This document shows positions 9,135-19,185 of a stretch of DNA of 64,000 nt, one piece after another; position 1 is the first letter of the stretch; the number at the start of each line of letters is the position of its first letter. Below the pieces are notes generated by a model. It had not been told where the DNA came from. It worked only from the letters and a program-made list of their open reading frames with translations, and made no database searches. Source of the DNA: OFTM10 sp964344055 (GTDB taxonomy: Bacteria > Actinomycetota > Acidimicrobiia > Acidimicrobiales > Aldehydirespiratoraceae); assembly GCA_964344055.1 (NCBI GenBank), contig CAYFLT010000016.1, forward strand, positions 3,672-67,671, in the 5' to 3' direction. A program made the position numbers and the translations under genes.

Positions 9135-9746
9135 GTGAACGACCGACCGGCGGTCGAACCGCGTGACGCGGCGTCGATGGTGATCATCGACGATCGTCCC
9201 GATCTTCATGTCCTGGTCGGTTTGCGGCGCCCGGGCGCATGGGTCGGCGGCATGATCGTCTATCCAGGTGGCGCGGTCGACCCCGAGGACCGATCGGCCG
9301 AGGCGGTCGCGTCGGTCCGGCGACTCGAGGTCGAAGGCCTCGAACCCGAGGTTGCCGCCGCGAGCCTGGTCGCCGCGGTGCGCGAAACCGAGGAAGAGGT
9401 GGGCATCGTCCTGTCCGAACGGGATGGCACGATCGACGGGTCCCGGTTTGCCCATGTGGGGCATTGGCTCACGCCGCCGGGCTCCCCCCGGCGCTACAAC
9501 GTCCACTTCTTCCTGGCCCGTCACTCCGGGCGGGAGGTCGAACCTGTCGACGACGAGTTCGACGAGGTGTGGTGGCTCAGGCCCGCCGACGTCCTCTCCC
9601 GCCTCGACGCAGGTGACCTCATCGCGATGGAGCCGACGGTCTCGTTCCTCGAAGCATTGTCGCGTTACCGCAATGTGGATGAGGCCTTTACCGCTACTCA
9701 TGACGGCATTCGTCGCCACTTTCCGTTGGGGCTCACCAAGTTCTGA
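9135..9746 (+). CDS. NUDIX hydrolase, NUDT7/NUDT19-like type
   Basis: 203 residues. The catalytic Nudix helix is RETEEEVGI, preceded by YPGGAVDPEDRS with a roughly 30-residue insertion inside the Nudix box, a layout typical of the CoA-diphosphatase-like NUDT7/19 group. Family members hydrolyse nucleoside diphosphates linked to another moiety. GTG 9135 is the first start after the SDR stop. Neighbouring SDR and MaoC genes would suit a CoA-related substrate (inference). The gene is the last of the rightward run; an AT-rich gap follows. Confidence 0.87.
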   Translation: MNDRPAVEPRDAASMVIIDDRPDLHVLVGLRRPGAWVGGMIVYPGGAVDPEDRSAEAVASVRRLEVEGLEPEVAAASLVAAVRETEEEVGIVLSERDGTIDGSRFAHVGHWLTPPGSPRRYNVHFFLARHSGREVEPVDDEFDEVWWLRPADVLSRLDAGDLIAMEPTVSFLEALSRYRNVDEAFTATHDGIRRHFPLGLTKF

Positions 9747-9800
9747 ACAGTATTTACGGTGTCAGTTTGCTGTTCGTTTGCGATTTCTTTACTTCCTGAC

Positions 9801-9963
9801 GGGAAATCCCTGGGACTTTGGACTAAGGTCGCTCTTGGGTTCGGTGTTGCACGGGTGCAGGGCTGTGTGACACCCAGCTCGGGGGCTCCAATGCCCCCGA
9901 TCCCCCTCCAGGGAAACTGGGGCCCGGTCGACGAATCGCCGACCGGGCCCAAGCCCTTTTCGG
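9801..9963 (+). ncRNA. Candidate structured RNA in an AT-rich gap upstream of the aquaporin gene
   Basis: The 280 bp between the NUDIX and aquaporin genes has no convincing ORF. The first 85 bp are clearly AT-richer than the surroundings. Stacked hairpins follow: GGGA/TCCC (9801-9810), GGGTG/CACCC (9852-9874 region), CGGGGGC/GCCCCCG (9880-9899), CTCCAG/CTGGGG (about 9908-9922), and a terminator hairpin ending at 9950 with a T run. A TAAGGT hexamer at 9824-9829 fits an actinobacterial -10. The hairpins end about 65 bp before the aquaporin start, so an independent small RNA is as likely as a leader. I could not match it to a known riboswitch. Confidence 0.3.
9920..9960 (+). terminator. Rho-independent terminator
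   Basis: An 11-bp perfect stem GGGCCCGGTCG (9920-9930) pairs with CGACCGGGCCC (9940-9950) around a 9-nt loop, followed by AAGCCCTTTT. It would end transcripts from the NUDIX unit or from the candidate small RNA. Confidence 0.65.
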
Positions 9964-10026
9964 GAGGGGTGCCGTCGCGCGGCGGGTAGTCGACAGGCGA
10001 CACTGCGCCCTGCTAACCCTTGCGCC

Positions 10027-10692
10027 GTGCAACGACGCCTCCTCGCAGAATTCATCGGCACCGCCTTCCTCCTGATTGGTGTGATCGGATCCGGAATCAT
10101 GGCGGTGAACCTCACCGACGACGTCGGTCTCCAGCTCCTCGCCAACGCGGGAGCCACGGTGGGAGTGCTCTACACGATCATCCTGATGTTCGGCCCTGTC
10201 TCCGGTGCGCACTTCAATCCGGCGGTCACCCTCGCCGATGCCTCGCTCGGCGGTCGGCCGTGGGGCGAGGTCGGCCCCTACATCGGTGCCCAGATCGTCG
10301 GCGGGGCGGTGGGGGTCGTTCTGGCGAACCTGATGTTCGAACTCGATGCGGTCACGCTCAGCGAGAAGACCCGCGATGGGGCCGGCCAGTATCTCGGCGA
10401 GGTCATCGCCACGTTCGGACTGGTGTTCCTGATCTTTTCCCTCGTCCGCTCCGACCGCGCCCAGCTGGCGGCTGCCGCGGTCGCTGCCTACATCGGTGGG
10501 GCCTACTGGTTCACCTCGTCCACGTCATTCGCTAATCCGGCCGTGTCGGTCACCCGAACCCTGAGCGACACCTTTGCCGGGATCGCGCCGGAGTCGGCAC
10601 CGATGTTCATCGTCATGGAGCTGATCGGTGCCGCGATCGCGGTGGTGGCGATCCGGGTGATCTATCCCTCGGATCAGGCCGTGCGTAGCTGA
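10027..10692 (+). CDS. MIP-family channel (aquaporin/glycerol facilitator type)
   Basis: 221-residue, six-helix membrane protein with both NPA boxes intact: HFNPAVT (Asn64-Ala66) and FANPAVSVTR (Asn170-Ala172). The selectivity-filter arginine is in the expected place (Arg177, five residues after the second Ala). GTG start gives MQRRLLAEFIGTAFLL, the usual helix 1. Aquaporins and glycerol facilitators cannot be separated reliably here; some relatives in arsenic loci carry arsenite, but no ars genes are nearby. The 3' end overlaps the convergent M20 gene by 19 bp. Confidence 0.9.
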   Translation: MQRRLLAEFIGTAFLLIGVIGSGIMAVNLTDDVGLQLLANAGATVGVLYTIILMFGPVSGAHFNPAVTLADASLGGRPWGEVGPYIGAQIVGGAVGVVLANLMFELDAVTLSEKTRDGAGQYLGEVIATFGLVFLIFSLVRSDRAQLAAAAVAAYIGGAYWFTSSTSFANPAVSVTRTLSDTFAGIAPESAPMFIVMELIGAAIAVVAIRVIYPSDQAVRS

Positions 10693-11891
10693 CGGATCGC
10701 GGCCAGCGCAGTGCCGACGTGCACGGCCACGCCGTTGGCCATCGCAGGCTCGTGGATCCGCATGAGGTTGGAGTGGCAGGCCGGTGCCTTGGCGGGGCTC
10801 TCGATGTCGGCCGGGCAAACGCCGAGCATGCTCATCGCACCCGGGACCTGCTCGAGCACATAGGAGAAGTCCTCCGCACCCATTCGCGGGTGGGGAACCT
10901 CGACGAAGGCATCGTCGCCGAGCAGTGAGCGGGTGACGTCGGCGACCACCTCGACGGCCCCGGCGTCGTTGACGGTGACGGGGTACCCCAGCTCGATCAC
11001 GACTTCGGCGCTCGCGTCGTGGGTGAGTGCCACGGAACGAGCGACACGGTCGAGTGTCGCGTGGACCTGGCTGCGGGTACGGGCGCTGACGCAGCGGATC
11101 GTGCCGACCAGCTCGGCCTGAGCCGGGATGACGTTGCTGGTGGTACCGGCGGTGACCTTGGTGACCGAGACGATGGCCGGCTCGAATGCGTGGATCTCGC
11201 GGGTCACCATGGTCTGTAGCGCTGTGATGATGTGTGCCGCGATCGGCACGGGATCGGTGGTGAGGTGAGGTGTGGACGCGTGGCCGCCCCTGCCCGCAAC
11301 CGTGATGGTGAACGTGTCGGCGGACGCGAGCATTGGGCCGCTGCGGGACTGAACCGTGCCCACTTTCGCGTTCGGCGTGACGTGGAGGGCGTAGGCCGCA
11401 TCGACCCCATCGAGCACGCCCTCCTCGATCATGAGCTTCGCGCCGGCATATCCCTCTTCGCCGGGCTGGAACATGAAGCGGATGGTGCCCTGGATCTCGT
11501 CGCGTCGAGCGCAGAGGATCCGGGCCGCACCGACCAGCATCGCGACGTGTGAGTCGTGCCCGCACATGTGGGCGCGGCCGGGGATCGTCGACGCGAACTC
11601 ATGGTCGTTGTCCTCGGTCATCGGGAGGGCGTCGGTGTCGGCTCGCAGCAGAACGGTCGGGCCGTCTCCGCCCTTCAGGTCCGCGACGAGGGAGGTGATC
11701 TCGCCCTCGCCCCGCCGGATCTCCAGCGGCAACCCGTCGAGCGCTTCGGCGATCCGGTTCTGGGTGTTGGGATTGTCGATTCCCAGCTCGGGCTCGCGAT
11801 GGATCGAGCGCCGGAGTTCGATGACCGAGTCGAGGCCGGCCGCGGCCTCCTCGGTCAGGGCAGTGGCAGATGGGGTGTCGAGGAGCGTCAT
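10674..11891 (-). CDS. M20-family metal-dependent amidohydrolase (hippurate/IAA-amino-acid hydrolase type)
   Basis: 405 residues. Metal-site segments visible are MCGHDSHVAML (His-Asp), FMFQPGEEGYAGAKLMIEEG (general-base Glu pair), the lid/dimerisation domain beginning near GRGGHASTPHLTTDPV, and a C-terminal GAEDFSYVLE. Members cleave N-acyl amino acids such as N-acetyl- or benzoyl-amino acids in the cytoplasm. ATG start at 11891 with no obvious Shine-Dalgarno. It stands alone on the minus strand between two plus-strand units, its 3' end overlapping the aquaporin gene tail-to-tail. Confidence 0.9.
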   Translation of the reverse strand: MTLLDTPSATALTEEAAAGLDSVIELRRSIHREPELGIDNPNTQNRIAEALDGLPLEIRRGEGEITSLVADLKGGDGPTVLLRADTDALPMTEDNDHEFASTIPGRAHMCGHDSHVAMLVGAARILCARRDEIQGTIRFMFQPGEEGYAGAKLMIEEGVLDGVDAAYALHVTPNAKVGTVQSRSGPMLASADTFTITVAGRGGHASTPHLTTDPVPIAAHIITALQTMVTREIHAFEPAIVSVTKVTAGTTSNVIPAQAELVGTIRCVSARTRSQVHATLDRVARSVALTHDASAEVVIELGYPVTVNDAGAVEVVADVTRSLLGDDAFVEVPHPRMGAEDFSYVLEQVPGAMSMLGVCPADIESPAKAPACHSNLMRIHEPAMANGVAVHVGTALAAIRQLRTA

Positions 11892-11959
11892 GGCGTCACG
11901 CTACGACGACTCGGCTGCCAGAGCGAGATCCACGCCTGGTCGGGATACGGGGCCCCGCC

Positions 11960-12598
11960 ATGGAGATCGGGCTCGTCCGCCATGGCAGTCCACTCATTCA
12001 CCGTGGCACCACCGGAATCGCGAACCCTTCGCTGGACGACTACGGGCGCTGGCAGGCCGAGCGGGTGTCTGCCTGGCTCGCCCACGAGCCGATCGATGCG
12101 GTGATCACGAGCCCCAAGGCCCGGGCGATGGAGACCATCGAACCCCTGGTGGAACGGCTCGGGATCGAGCCGGAGATCATCGCCGATCTCGACGAGATGG
12201 ATCGGAGATCCGCCACTTACATTCCGACCGACCTGTTGCCCACCGAAGGGGGTGAGCTGTGGGAGAAGCTGGTCGCCGGCAAGTTCGAGGAGGTCGGCTA
12301 CGACCCTCCCGACGTCTTCAACGCCCGGGTGAAGGTCGCGTTCGAGGATCTCATCGAGAATCCACGCGGCGAGCATGTGCTGGTCGCCTGCCATGCCGGC
12401 GTGATCCGGGCGATCATGGCGGCCGTGGTCGGTGAGGGCGCTTCCCGGTTCCACATCTCCGCCGAGTTCGCCTCGATCAGCCGGGTCACCCACGGCGAAC
12501 GGGGCACCCGGATCCTCAGCATCAACGAGACCGGTCACTTCGACGCCGACCGAATCGCCCGTCGTGGCGCGATGAACACCCACTCCTCGCTGTCGTGA
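11960..12598 (+). CDS. Histidine-phosphatase-family protein (phosphoglycerate-mutase-like)
   Basis: 212 residues from ATG 11960; an upstream in-frame extension to 11870 lacks family sequence. The catalytic LVRHGSP motif is at residues 5-11, followed by the phosphate-pocket arginine region SPKARAMETI, and the second histidine in LVACHAGVIRAI. Substrate unknown; the branch includes phosphatases and mutases. Its TGA overlaps the GTG of the next gene (GTGA), starting a four-gene run ending with tag. Confidence 0.87.
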   Translation: MEIGLVRHGSPLIHRGTTGIANPSLDDYGRWQAERVSAWLAHEPIDAVITSPKARAMETIEPLVERLGIEPEIIADLDEMDRRSATYIPTDLLPTEGGELWEKLVAGKFEEVGYDPPDVFNARVKVAFEDLIENPRGEHVLVACHAGVIRAIMAAVVGEGASRFHISAEFASISRVTHGERGTRILSINETGHFDADRIARRGAMNTHSSLS

Positions 12599-13312
12599 AC
12601 GCCACCACGCCCCGGATCCTGCTGTCGTGTTGGCGCCAGGAACTGGCCACCTCGGTCCACGAAGACGAGGACCTGGTCACCCTCGCCATGGAGTACGTCG
12701 ACGCGGTCCGGCGAGCCGGCGGATTGCCGATCGTGGCCCCCCACCCGGTCGACGACGCCGAAGCCGCCGCGATGGTCGATCTCGTCGACGGTGTGGTTCT
12801 CGTGGGTGGTCAGGACATGGATCCGGCCTGCTACGGCGCGGTGAACGAGGCGAGCGTGGCCGTCCAGCCGACCGCCGACGCTGCCGACTTCCGACTTCTC
12901 GCCGCGGCGCTCGCGGCGTCCAAACCGGTCCTCGGGGTCTGCCGTGGCCTCCAGGTGGTGAACGTCGCGTTCGGTGGTGACCTCGCCCAGGAGATGAGGG
13001 GCGACGACGACCATCCGATGGTCGATCCCATCGACAACCACGCCCATCGCCACACGATCGAGATCGAGGCAGGCTCCCGACTCGCGAAGATCTACGGCGC
13101 CGGACCCTACGAGGTCGGTTCCCTGCACCNNNNNNNNNNATCAGGCCGTCGGGCGGCTCGGCGACGGGCTCCTGGTCACGGCTTCGACGGTGGCCGGCGT
13201 GGTCGAGGCCGTCGAGGCCGAGGAGCACGATCTGCTCGCGGTGCAGTGGCATCCGGAGATGGTCGACGATGGCCTCCCGCTCTTCGTCGATCTCGTCGAG
13301 CGTGCTCGATAG
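12595..13312 (+). CDS. Class I glutamine-amidotransferase-like peptidase C26 (gamma-glutamyl-GABA hydrolase-like)
   Basis: The gene runs across a 10-N gap: from GTG 12595 the frame reads through LGVCRGLQVVNVAFGG (nucleophile Cys) to SLH, and after the gap reads QAVGRLGDGLLVTAS ... LAVQWHPEM (catalytic His and partner) to TAG 13310-13312 in another frame. Joining the flanks without the Ns gives SLHHQAV, exactly the family sequence, so the product is about 235 residues and intact. PuuD-like members cleave gamma-glutamyl amides. Overlaps the phosphatase stop by 4 bp. Confidence 0.85.
13130..13139. other. Spurious 10-N join in the C26 peptidase gene
   Basis: Deleting the ten Ns joins CTGCACC to ATCAGGCC and restores the frame as L-H-H-Q-A, the conserved motif of this peptidase family. 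The Ns appear to hide no bases. Confidence 0.85.
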
Positions 13313-13321
13313 GGTCGCCCG

Positions 13322-13717
13322 ATGCTCCCCGCTGACCTCGACACCGTTCGTCTCACGCTTCACCTGCTCGGGGTGATCGTCTGGATCGGCGGTCAGTTCC
13401 TGATGGCCGCGCTCGTTCCGGTCCTCCGTGGCCTGTCGCCGGAGGCACCCAGGCTGGCCGCCCAACGGTTCGGTCAGGTGGCCTGGAGTGCGTTCGGACT
13501 CGCCATGGTCACCGGCATCTGGAACATCCTCGCCCTCGAGGGCACCCAATCTTCGGAGTACAACGCGACGCTCGGCGTGAAGCTCCTGGCCGTGATGGTG
13601 TCCGGCTTCGCGGCCTTCATCCACACTCGGACCCCGTCACCTGCCGTCCGTGGGGCCACCGGAGGCCTCGCACTGCTTGCCGCGATCGTGGCCCTCTTCC
13701 TCGGTGTGATGCTGTGA
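13322..13717 (+). CDS. Small integral membrane protein, CopD-like
   Basis: 131 residues with four predicted membrane helices (about 10-32, 48-68, 82-98, 108-130). The first helix pattern LHLLGVIVWIGGQFLMAALV with an early His, and the spacing of the helices, resemble the CopD/copper-resistance membrane domain and related uncharacterised actinobacterial proteins. Metal transport is not shown. ATG 13322; its TGA overlaps the GTG of tag, so it is probably co-transcribed with the DNA repair gene. Confidence 0.65.
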   Translation: MLPADLDTVRLTLHLLGVIVWIGGQFLMAALVPVLRGLSPEAPRLAAQRFGQVAWSAFGLAMVTGIWNILALEGTQSSEYNATLGVKLLAVMVSGFAAFIHTRTPSPAVRGATGGLALLAAIVALFLGVML

Positions 13718-14334
13718 CGGAATGGCTCCAGACCGGCGACGACGGTGTCGCCCGGTGCTGGTGGTCCGGCACCAACGAGGACTATGTCGAGTACCACGAC
13801 CACGAGTGGGGCCGGCCTGTCGTCGACGACGTCCGACTGTTCGAGAAGATCTGTCTCGAGGGCTTCCAGTCTGGTCTCGCGTGGATCACCATCCTGCGCA
13901 AGCGCGAGAACTTCCGGGCCGCCTTCGCCGGCTTCGACTTCGAGTCGGTGGCCCGATTCGGCGAGGCCGATGTGGAGCGACTGCTCGGTGACGCCGGGAT
14001 CGTGCGTCATCAGGGCAAGATCCGCTCGACGATCAACAACGCCGCCCGGGCGATCGATCTGGTCGAAGAGGCCGGCTCGCTGGCTGCATGGTTCTGGTCA
14101 TTCGAGCCACAGGAGATCGAGGGTGACCGCAGCGGCGAATGGCCGGTGCCGGCCACCACCCCCACCTCGACGACGATCGCCAAGGAACTGAAGAAGCGGG
14201 GGTGGACCTTCGTGGGCCCCACCACCGTCTACGCCTTCATGCAGGCGATGGGGATGGTCAACGACCACCTGCCCGGTTGTGCTTCGCGCGTCCAGTGCGA
14301 CGAGCTGCGCGGAGCTCTCGTCCGGCCGAACTGA
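13714..14334 (+). CDS. tag: DNA-3-methyladenine glycosylase I
   Basis: 206 residues; excises 3-methyladenine from alkylated DNA. Zinc-ligand residues of the family are present: Cys15 (ARCWW), His28 (EYHDHEWG), and the C-terminal NDHLPGC pair of His and Cys. The helix-hairpin-helix region includes FQSGLAWITILRKRENFRAAF and IVRHQGKIRSTINNA. GTG start overlapping the preceding stop (GTGA). Last gene of the run beginning at the histidine phosphatase. Confidence 0.95.
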   Translation: MTEWLQTGDDGVARCWWSGTNEDYVEYHDHEWGRPVVDDVRLFEKICLEGFQSGLAWITILRKRENFRAAFAGFDFESVARFGEADVERLLGDAGIVRHQGKIRSTINNAARAIDLVEEAGSLAAWFWSFEPQEIEGDRSGEWPVPATTPTSTTIAKELKKRGWTFVGPTTVYAFMQAMGMVNDHLPGCASRVQCDELRGALVRPN

Positions 14335-14355
14335 TGCATGCCGGCGGAGCATGCG

Positions 14356-15549
14356 TCAACGACCACCGCCCCGGACCCGCAACGGGCGAGGAGTGCGACC
14401 GGGAACGGTCCGCTTCGACACGCCCGAGCTGAACCCGACGGCGAGTCCGACGATCCCCACCACTGCGATGATCGCCGCGAAGGTGGCGAACGTGATCTCC
14501 GGCCCCTGGGCGTCGTAGAGCGGGGCGGCCAGAAGGGCGCTGAATCCCGCTCCGATCTGGCCGGCCGCGGCCGCGAATCCGAGCCCGGTGGCGCGCTCGC
14601 TCTCGCTGGTGGCGCTCGCCATGAGCGCCTGAGAGGCGGGCATGCCGGCGCCGTTGGCCACCGCTTCGATCATTGCCAGGCCCGCGAGGAGGCCGGGCCG
14701 ATCCACAAGTCCGTAGACGACGGTCAACGGCACGATCATCACGAGTGAGACCGGCGCCAGGCGGAGGGGGCCCAGCCGGTCGGCGAGGCGCCCACCCATC
14801 GGTGCTGCGAGGACGAATGGGACGCCGTACAGGGTGAGGGTCACCCCGATGAAGAGGGTCGAAGCGCCGACGTCTTCGTTGTAGCGGGCCCAGATCGCCT
14901 CGTACATCCCGGCGGGGAGGACGAGGGCGGCCGTGAGGATGACGGCGGCGATGGCGTCTCGGCGTCGGAGGATGGCGGCAATCGGAGCGCGCTCGCTGTC
15001 CCGCGCCACCTCGCTCACCTGCATGGTGGCCAGCCGCGGGACCACGAGCGTCAGGAGTACGAGGACGGCGATGAACGGGGCGTCGGTGCTGTCGGTGACG
15101 TCGAAGATCGCCACACCGATTCCCGGGCCGATGATGAACCCTGCCGTCTGGATCCCGGCGAGAGCGCCGAGATGTTGGCCCGCCCGTGGCGGGTCGGCGG
15201 CACTGACAACGGCTTGGGCGGCGGGGGAGTAGGCCCCGAACGCCAGGCCGGCGACCGCTCGAGCCGCGACGAATTGCCATGTGGTCGTGGCGAGGACGAA
15301 GCCGAGGGCGGAGACCCCGGCCAGGACGGTGGCGACGACCATCACGGTGCGAGCATGCCCGCGGTCGGCGAATGGGGCGATGCCGACCTGTCCGAGCACC
15401 GCCGCGAAGAAGCTGACCGACGCGATCACACCGAGGGATGCGGTGGAGAGCCCGTGCTCGTCCTGCAGTTCGGCGAGCAGGGCGAAGACCATGCCGACCG
15501 ATGCCGACACGCTGAACAAACCCACGTGGACGAATCGGCTGATGGGCAT
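14356..15549 (-). CDS. Major facilitator superfamily exporter
   Basis: 397 residues with about 12 membrane helices. The loop 2-3 motif reads GIAPFADRGHARTVMVVATV and is repeated in the second half as MGGRLADRLGPLRLAPVSL, the usual MFS A-motif. A longer upstream frame crosses the divergent gene and a gap and is not coding, so ATG 15549 (MPISRFVHVG) is used. The family suggests drug or metabolite efflux; substrate unknown. Only 18 bp separate this start from the divergent EamA gene. Confidence 0.88.
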   Translation of the reverse strand: MPISRFVHVGLFSVSASVGMVFALLAELQDEHGLSTASLGVIASVSFFAAVLGQVGIAPFADRGHARTVMVVATVLAGVSALGFVLATTTWQFVAARAVAGLAFGAYSPAAQAVVSAADPPRAGQHLGALAGIQTAGFIIGPGIGVAIFDVTDSTDAPFIAVLVLLTLVVPRLATMQVSEVARDSERAPIAAILRRRDAIAAVILTAALVLPAGMYEAIWARYNEDVGASTLFIGVTLTLYGVPFVLAAPMGGRLADRLGPLRLAPVSLVMIVPLTVVYGLVDRPGLLAGLAMIEAVANGAGMPASQALMASATSESERATGLGFAAAAGQIGAGFSALLAAPLYDAQGPEITFATFAAIIAVVGIVGLAVGFSSGVSKRTVPGRTPRPLRVRGGGR

Positions 15550-15567
15550 CAGGAAGGGCACGCTAGC

Positions 15568-16468
15568 GTGCCGCCGGTGACTCACACCGCCGATTCCGTA
15601 CGTGCCGAGGACGCCCATTTCACCCCGCTGGACTGGGCGCTCATCCTCGGACTGTCCGGGATCTGGGGGGTCTCGTTCCTGCTCATGGCGATCGGACTCG
15701 ATGCGTTCGAGCCCGGATTGGTCTCGCTGCTTCGGGTCGGTTTCGGCGCAGTCGCGATCGCAGTGATTCCGGCGGCCCGACGGCCGGTTGCCCGGGCTGA
15801 TCTCNNNNNNNNNNGCCTTGCTCGGGTTCACGTGGATGGCACTCCCGCTCTCGTTGTTCCCGATCGCCCAGCAATGGATCGACTCGTCGGTGGCCGGGAT
15901 GTTGAACAGCGGGATGCCGCTCATGACCGTGCTCATCGGCTGGCTCCTGTTCGCCACACCCACCGGTCCGCGTCGTCTGATCGGTGTCGGAGTCGGCATC
16001 ATCGGAATCCTGTTCATCGGCATCCCGGAAGCCTCCATCGCCGGCACCAACGCCGTCGGGGTTCTTCTCGTCGTGGGCGCCGTCACGTGTTACGGCATCG
16101 CGGCCAACCTCGCCGGCCCGCTCTCCCGCCTCTACGGACCGATCCCGGTGGCGGCCCGAGCGCTCGCCTTCGCGGCGGTGTTCAGCATCCCCGGAGGACT
16201 GATCGCGCTGCCGGACTCGACCTTTGCGTGGGGGCCGCTGATCGCATGCATTGCGGTTGGTGTCGGCGGGACGGGTATCGCCTATGCGATGGCGGCCACG
16301 ATCACCGGCCGGGTGGGTGCGGTCCGGTTCTCGATCGTCACCTACATCATCCCGGCGGTGTCGATCGTGGCCGGAGTGGTGTTCCGTGACGAGATGGTCA
16401 GCCCCTGGGCGGTCGCAGGCACCGTCGTGGTGCTGAGCGGCGCCTACCTCACCTCCCGCGTCGACTGA
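15568..16468 (+). CDS. EamA/DMT-family transporter
   Basis: Ten-helix drug/metabolite transporter with two EamA repeats. The first half runs TPLDWALILGLSGIWGVSF, and after the 10-N gap the second part continues ALLGFTWMALPLSLFPIAQQ in another frame. Removing the Ns restores one frame (RADLALLGFTWMA), giving about 296 residues. GTG 15568 has AGGAAGG at 15551-15557, a good Shine-Dalgarno; GTG 15577 is an alternative. Substrate unknown. The stop codon is followed immediately by a long palindrome. Confidence 0.86.
15805..15814. other. Spurious 10-N join in the EamA transporter gene
   Basis: Deleting the Ns joins GATCTC to GCCTTG and gives continuous R-A-D-L-A-L-L-G-F, matching EamA sequence and restoring the frame. 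No missing sequence is needed. Confidence 0.85.
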
Positions 16469-16510
16469 CCTGGCAGGGTTTTGGTGTCAGGTACCAAAAC
16501 CCTGCCAGGT
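16468..16510. repeat. Palindromic repeat copy A / bidirectional terminator
   Basis: An 18-bp perfect inverted repeat (16468-16485 with 16493-16510) encloses a 7-nt loop; arms begin ACCTGGCAGGGTTTTGGT. It lies between convergent genes, overlapping the EamA stop codon by one base. The central core GGTGTCAGGTACC matches 10 of 13 positions of the core GGGGACAGGCACC found in the copies at 19961 and 23070-23146, so it belongs to the same dispersed element although its arms differ. Confidence 0.8.
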
Positions 16511-16512
16511 TG

Positions 16513-17607
16513 TCAGATGCGGGTGTCGGGGCGCTGGTACGAGGTACCGGGGCCTGCGTAGCTGAGGCCGTAGCCGGGCGGAAAGGTCCAATCGAGCATG
16601 GGAGGCTCGGCGATGGCCGATCTCCACCAGGCGATCAGACGATCCTCGTTCGGGTAGTCGAACGGGTCTTCGAGGATCCGTTCGGTCTCCCCTCCGGGCG
16701 GCGGCGGGTTCTCGGCCCACCAGCGGGCAGTCCGGGCGATGGCCTCCCGGGCGGGAACCACGTCGCGATAGCCGAGCAGATGACGGAGGCGGGAGGTGTC
16801 GAAGACCCGATGGTGCGAGGTCGGGCCCGCGAGCATCGGCCACGCCGGTCGGGCCATCTCGGCGGGCATCGAGACGAGGTCCCACTCGTGGTCGAGCGCG
16901 GTGGCGCAGATCTCCACGACCTGGCGGAGGGTCAGGATCTCCTCATCCGCCGCGTTGAAGAGTTGCCCCTTCGCCCGCTCCGGCTGGTCGACGGCGAGCA
17001 GGATCATGTGCGCCAGGTTGTCGACATAGCCGAACGAGTTGAGCATCGCCCCGTCGTCGGGGATGACGATGTGCGGCCGGCCATCCAGGATCCGGCGCAC
17101 GACAGACCACTCTCTCGGCGCGAGCTGACGGGGCCCGTACACGAACGGATACCGGAAGTGGGTGGCGTCGGGTTGGAGGTCGAAGACCAGCGCTTCGGTG
17201 CGGGCGATCCGGTACGACTTGCCGTCGTCGTCCTCGTCGGCGGTTGCCAGCTCCTCCTGGGCTGGCACCGGCAGACCGGCAGGCTCGAGTCGCCACGGGT
17301 CGAAGTACCCGCGATAGGCCGGCCCGCCGCCGATCGACACGAAGTGACCGACTCGGTCTACCAGCACCTCCGCGATGGTCCGGAGGCGCCCATACGTCAC
17401 TACCGCCACGTCCCACTCCTCCGCGCCGATCGTGGCCTGCAGCGCGGCCTCGTCACGCACGTCGGTGTGGATGTGGCGAAGGTGCATCACTTCGTCGACC
17501 TCGTGGCCGCCGGTGTGGCAGATGGTCACCTCGTGGCCGCGGGCCTCCAGACCCGCGACGATGGCGGGCCCGGTCGGGCCCGTACCGCCGACGACGAGGG
17601 TCTTCAC
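16513..17607 (-). CDS. NAD-dependent epimerase/dehydratase-like extended SDR
   Basis: 364 residues. The nucleotide-binding motif VVGGTGPTGPAI is at the N-terminus, a HFRYPFVYGPRQ segment follows, and the C-terminus has the NSFGYVDNLAHMILL pattern of extended SDRs. The usual YxxxK is replaced by a region around SYRIARTEALV, giving an atypical catalytic set; some members act as isoflavone-reductase-like or nucleotide-sugar enzymes. It starts 7 bp after the stop of the acyl-CoA ligase gene, so the two are likely one operon. Substrate unknown. Confidence 0.8.
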   Translation of the reverse strand: MKTLVVGGTGPTGPAIVAGLEARGHEVTICHTGGHEVDEVMHLRHIHTDVRDEAALQATIGAEEWDVAVVTYGRLRTIAEVLVDRVGHFVSIGGGPAYRGYFDPWRLEPAGLPVPAQEELATADEDDDGKSYRIARTEALVFDLQPDATHFRYPFVYGPRQLAPREWSVVRRILDGRPHIVIPDDGAMLNSFGYVDNLAHMILLAVDQPERAKGQLFNAADEEILTLRQVVEICATALDHEWDLVSMPAEMARPAWPMLAGPTSHHRVFDTSRLRHLLGYRDVVPAREAIARTARWWAENPPPPGGETERILEDPFDYPNEDRLIAWWRSAIAEPPMLDWTFPPGYGLSYAGPGTSYQRPDTRI

Positions 17608-17614
17608 CGGCGGA

Positions 17615-19162
<1,548 letters not shown>

Positions 19163-19185
19163 GATCGGATGGTAGACCTTCGGCC

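Noticed and set aside
15568..16389. EamA frame read through the N gap in the wrong phase
   Set aside because: The correct frame is recovered when the Ns are removed.
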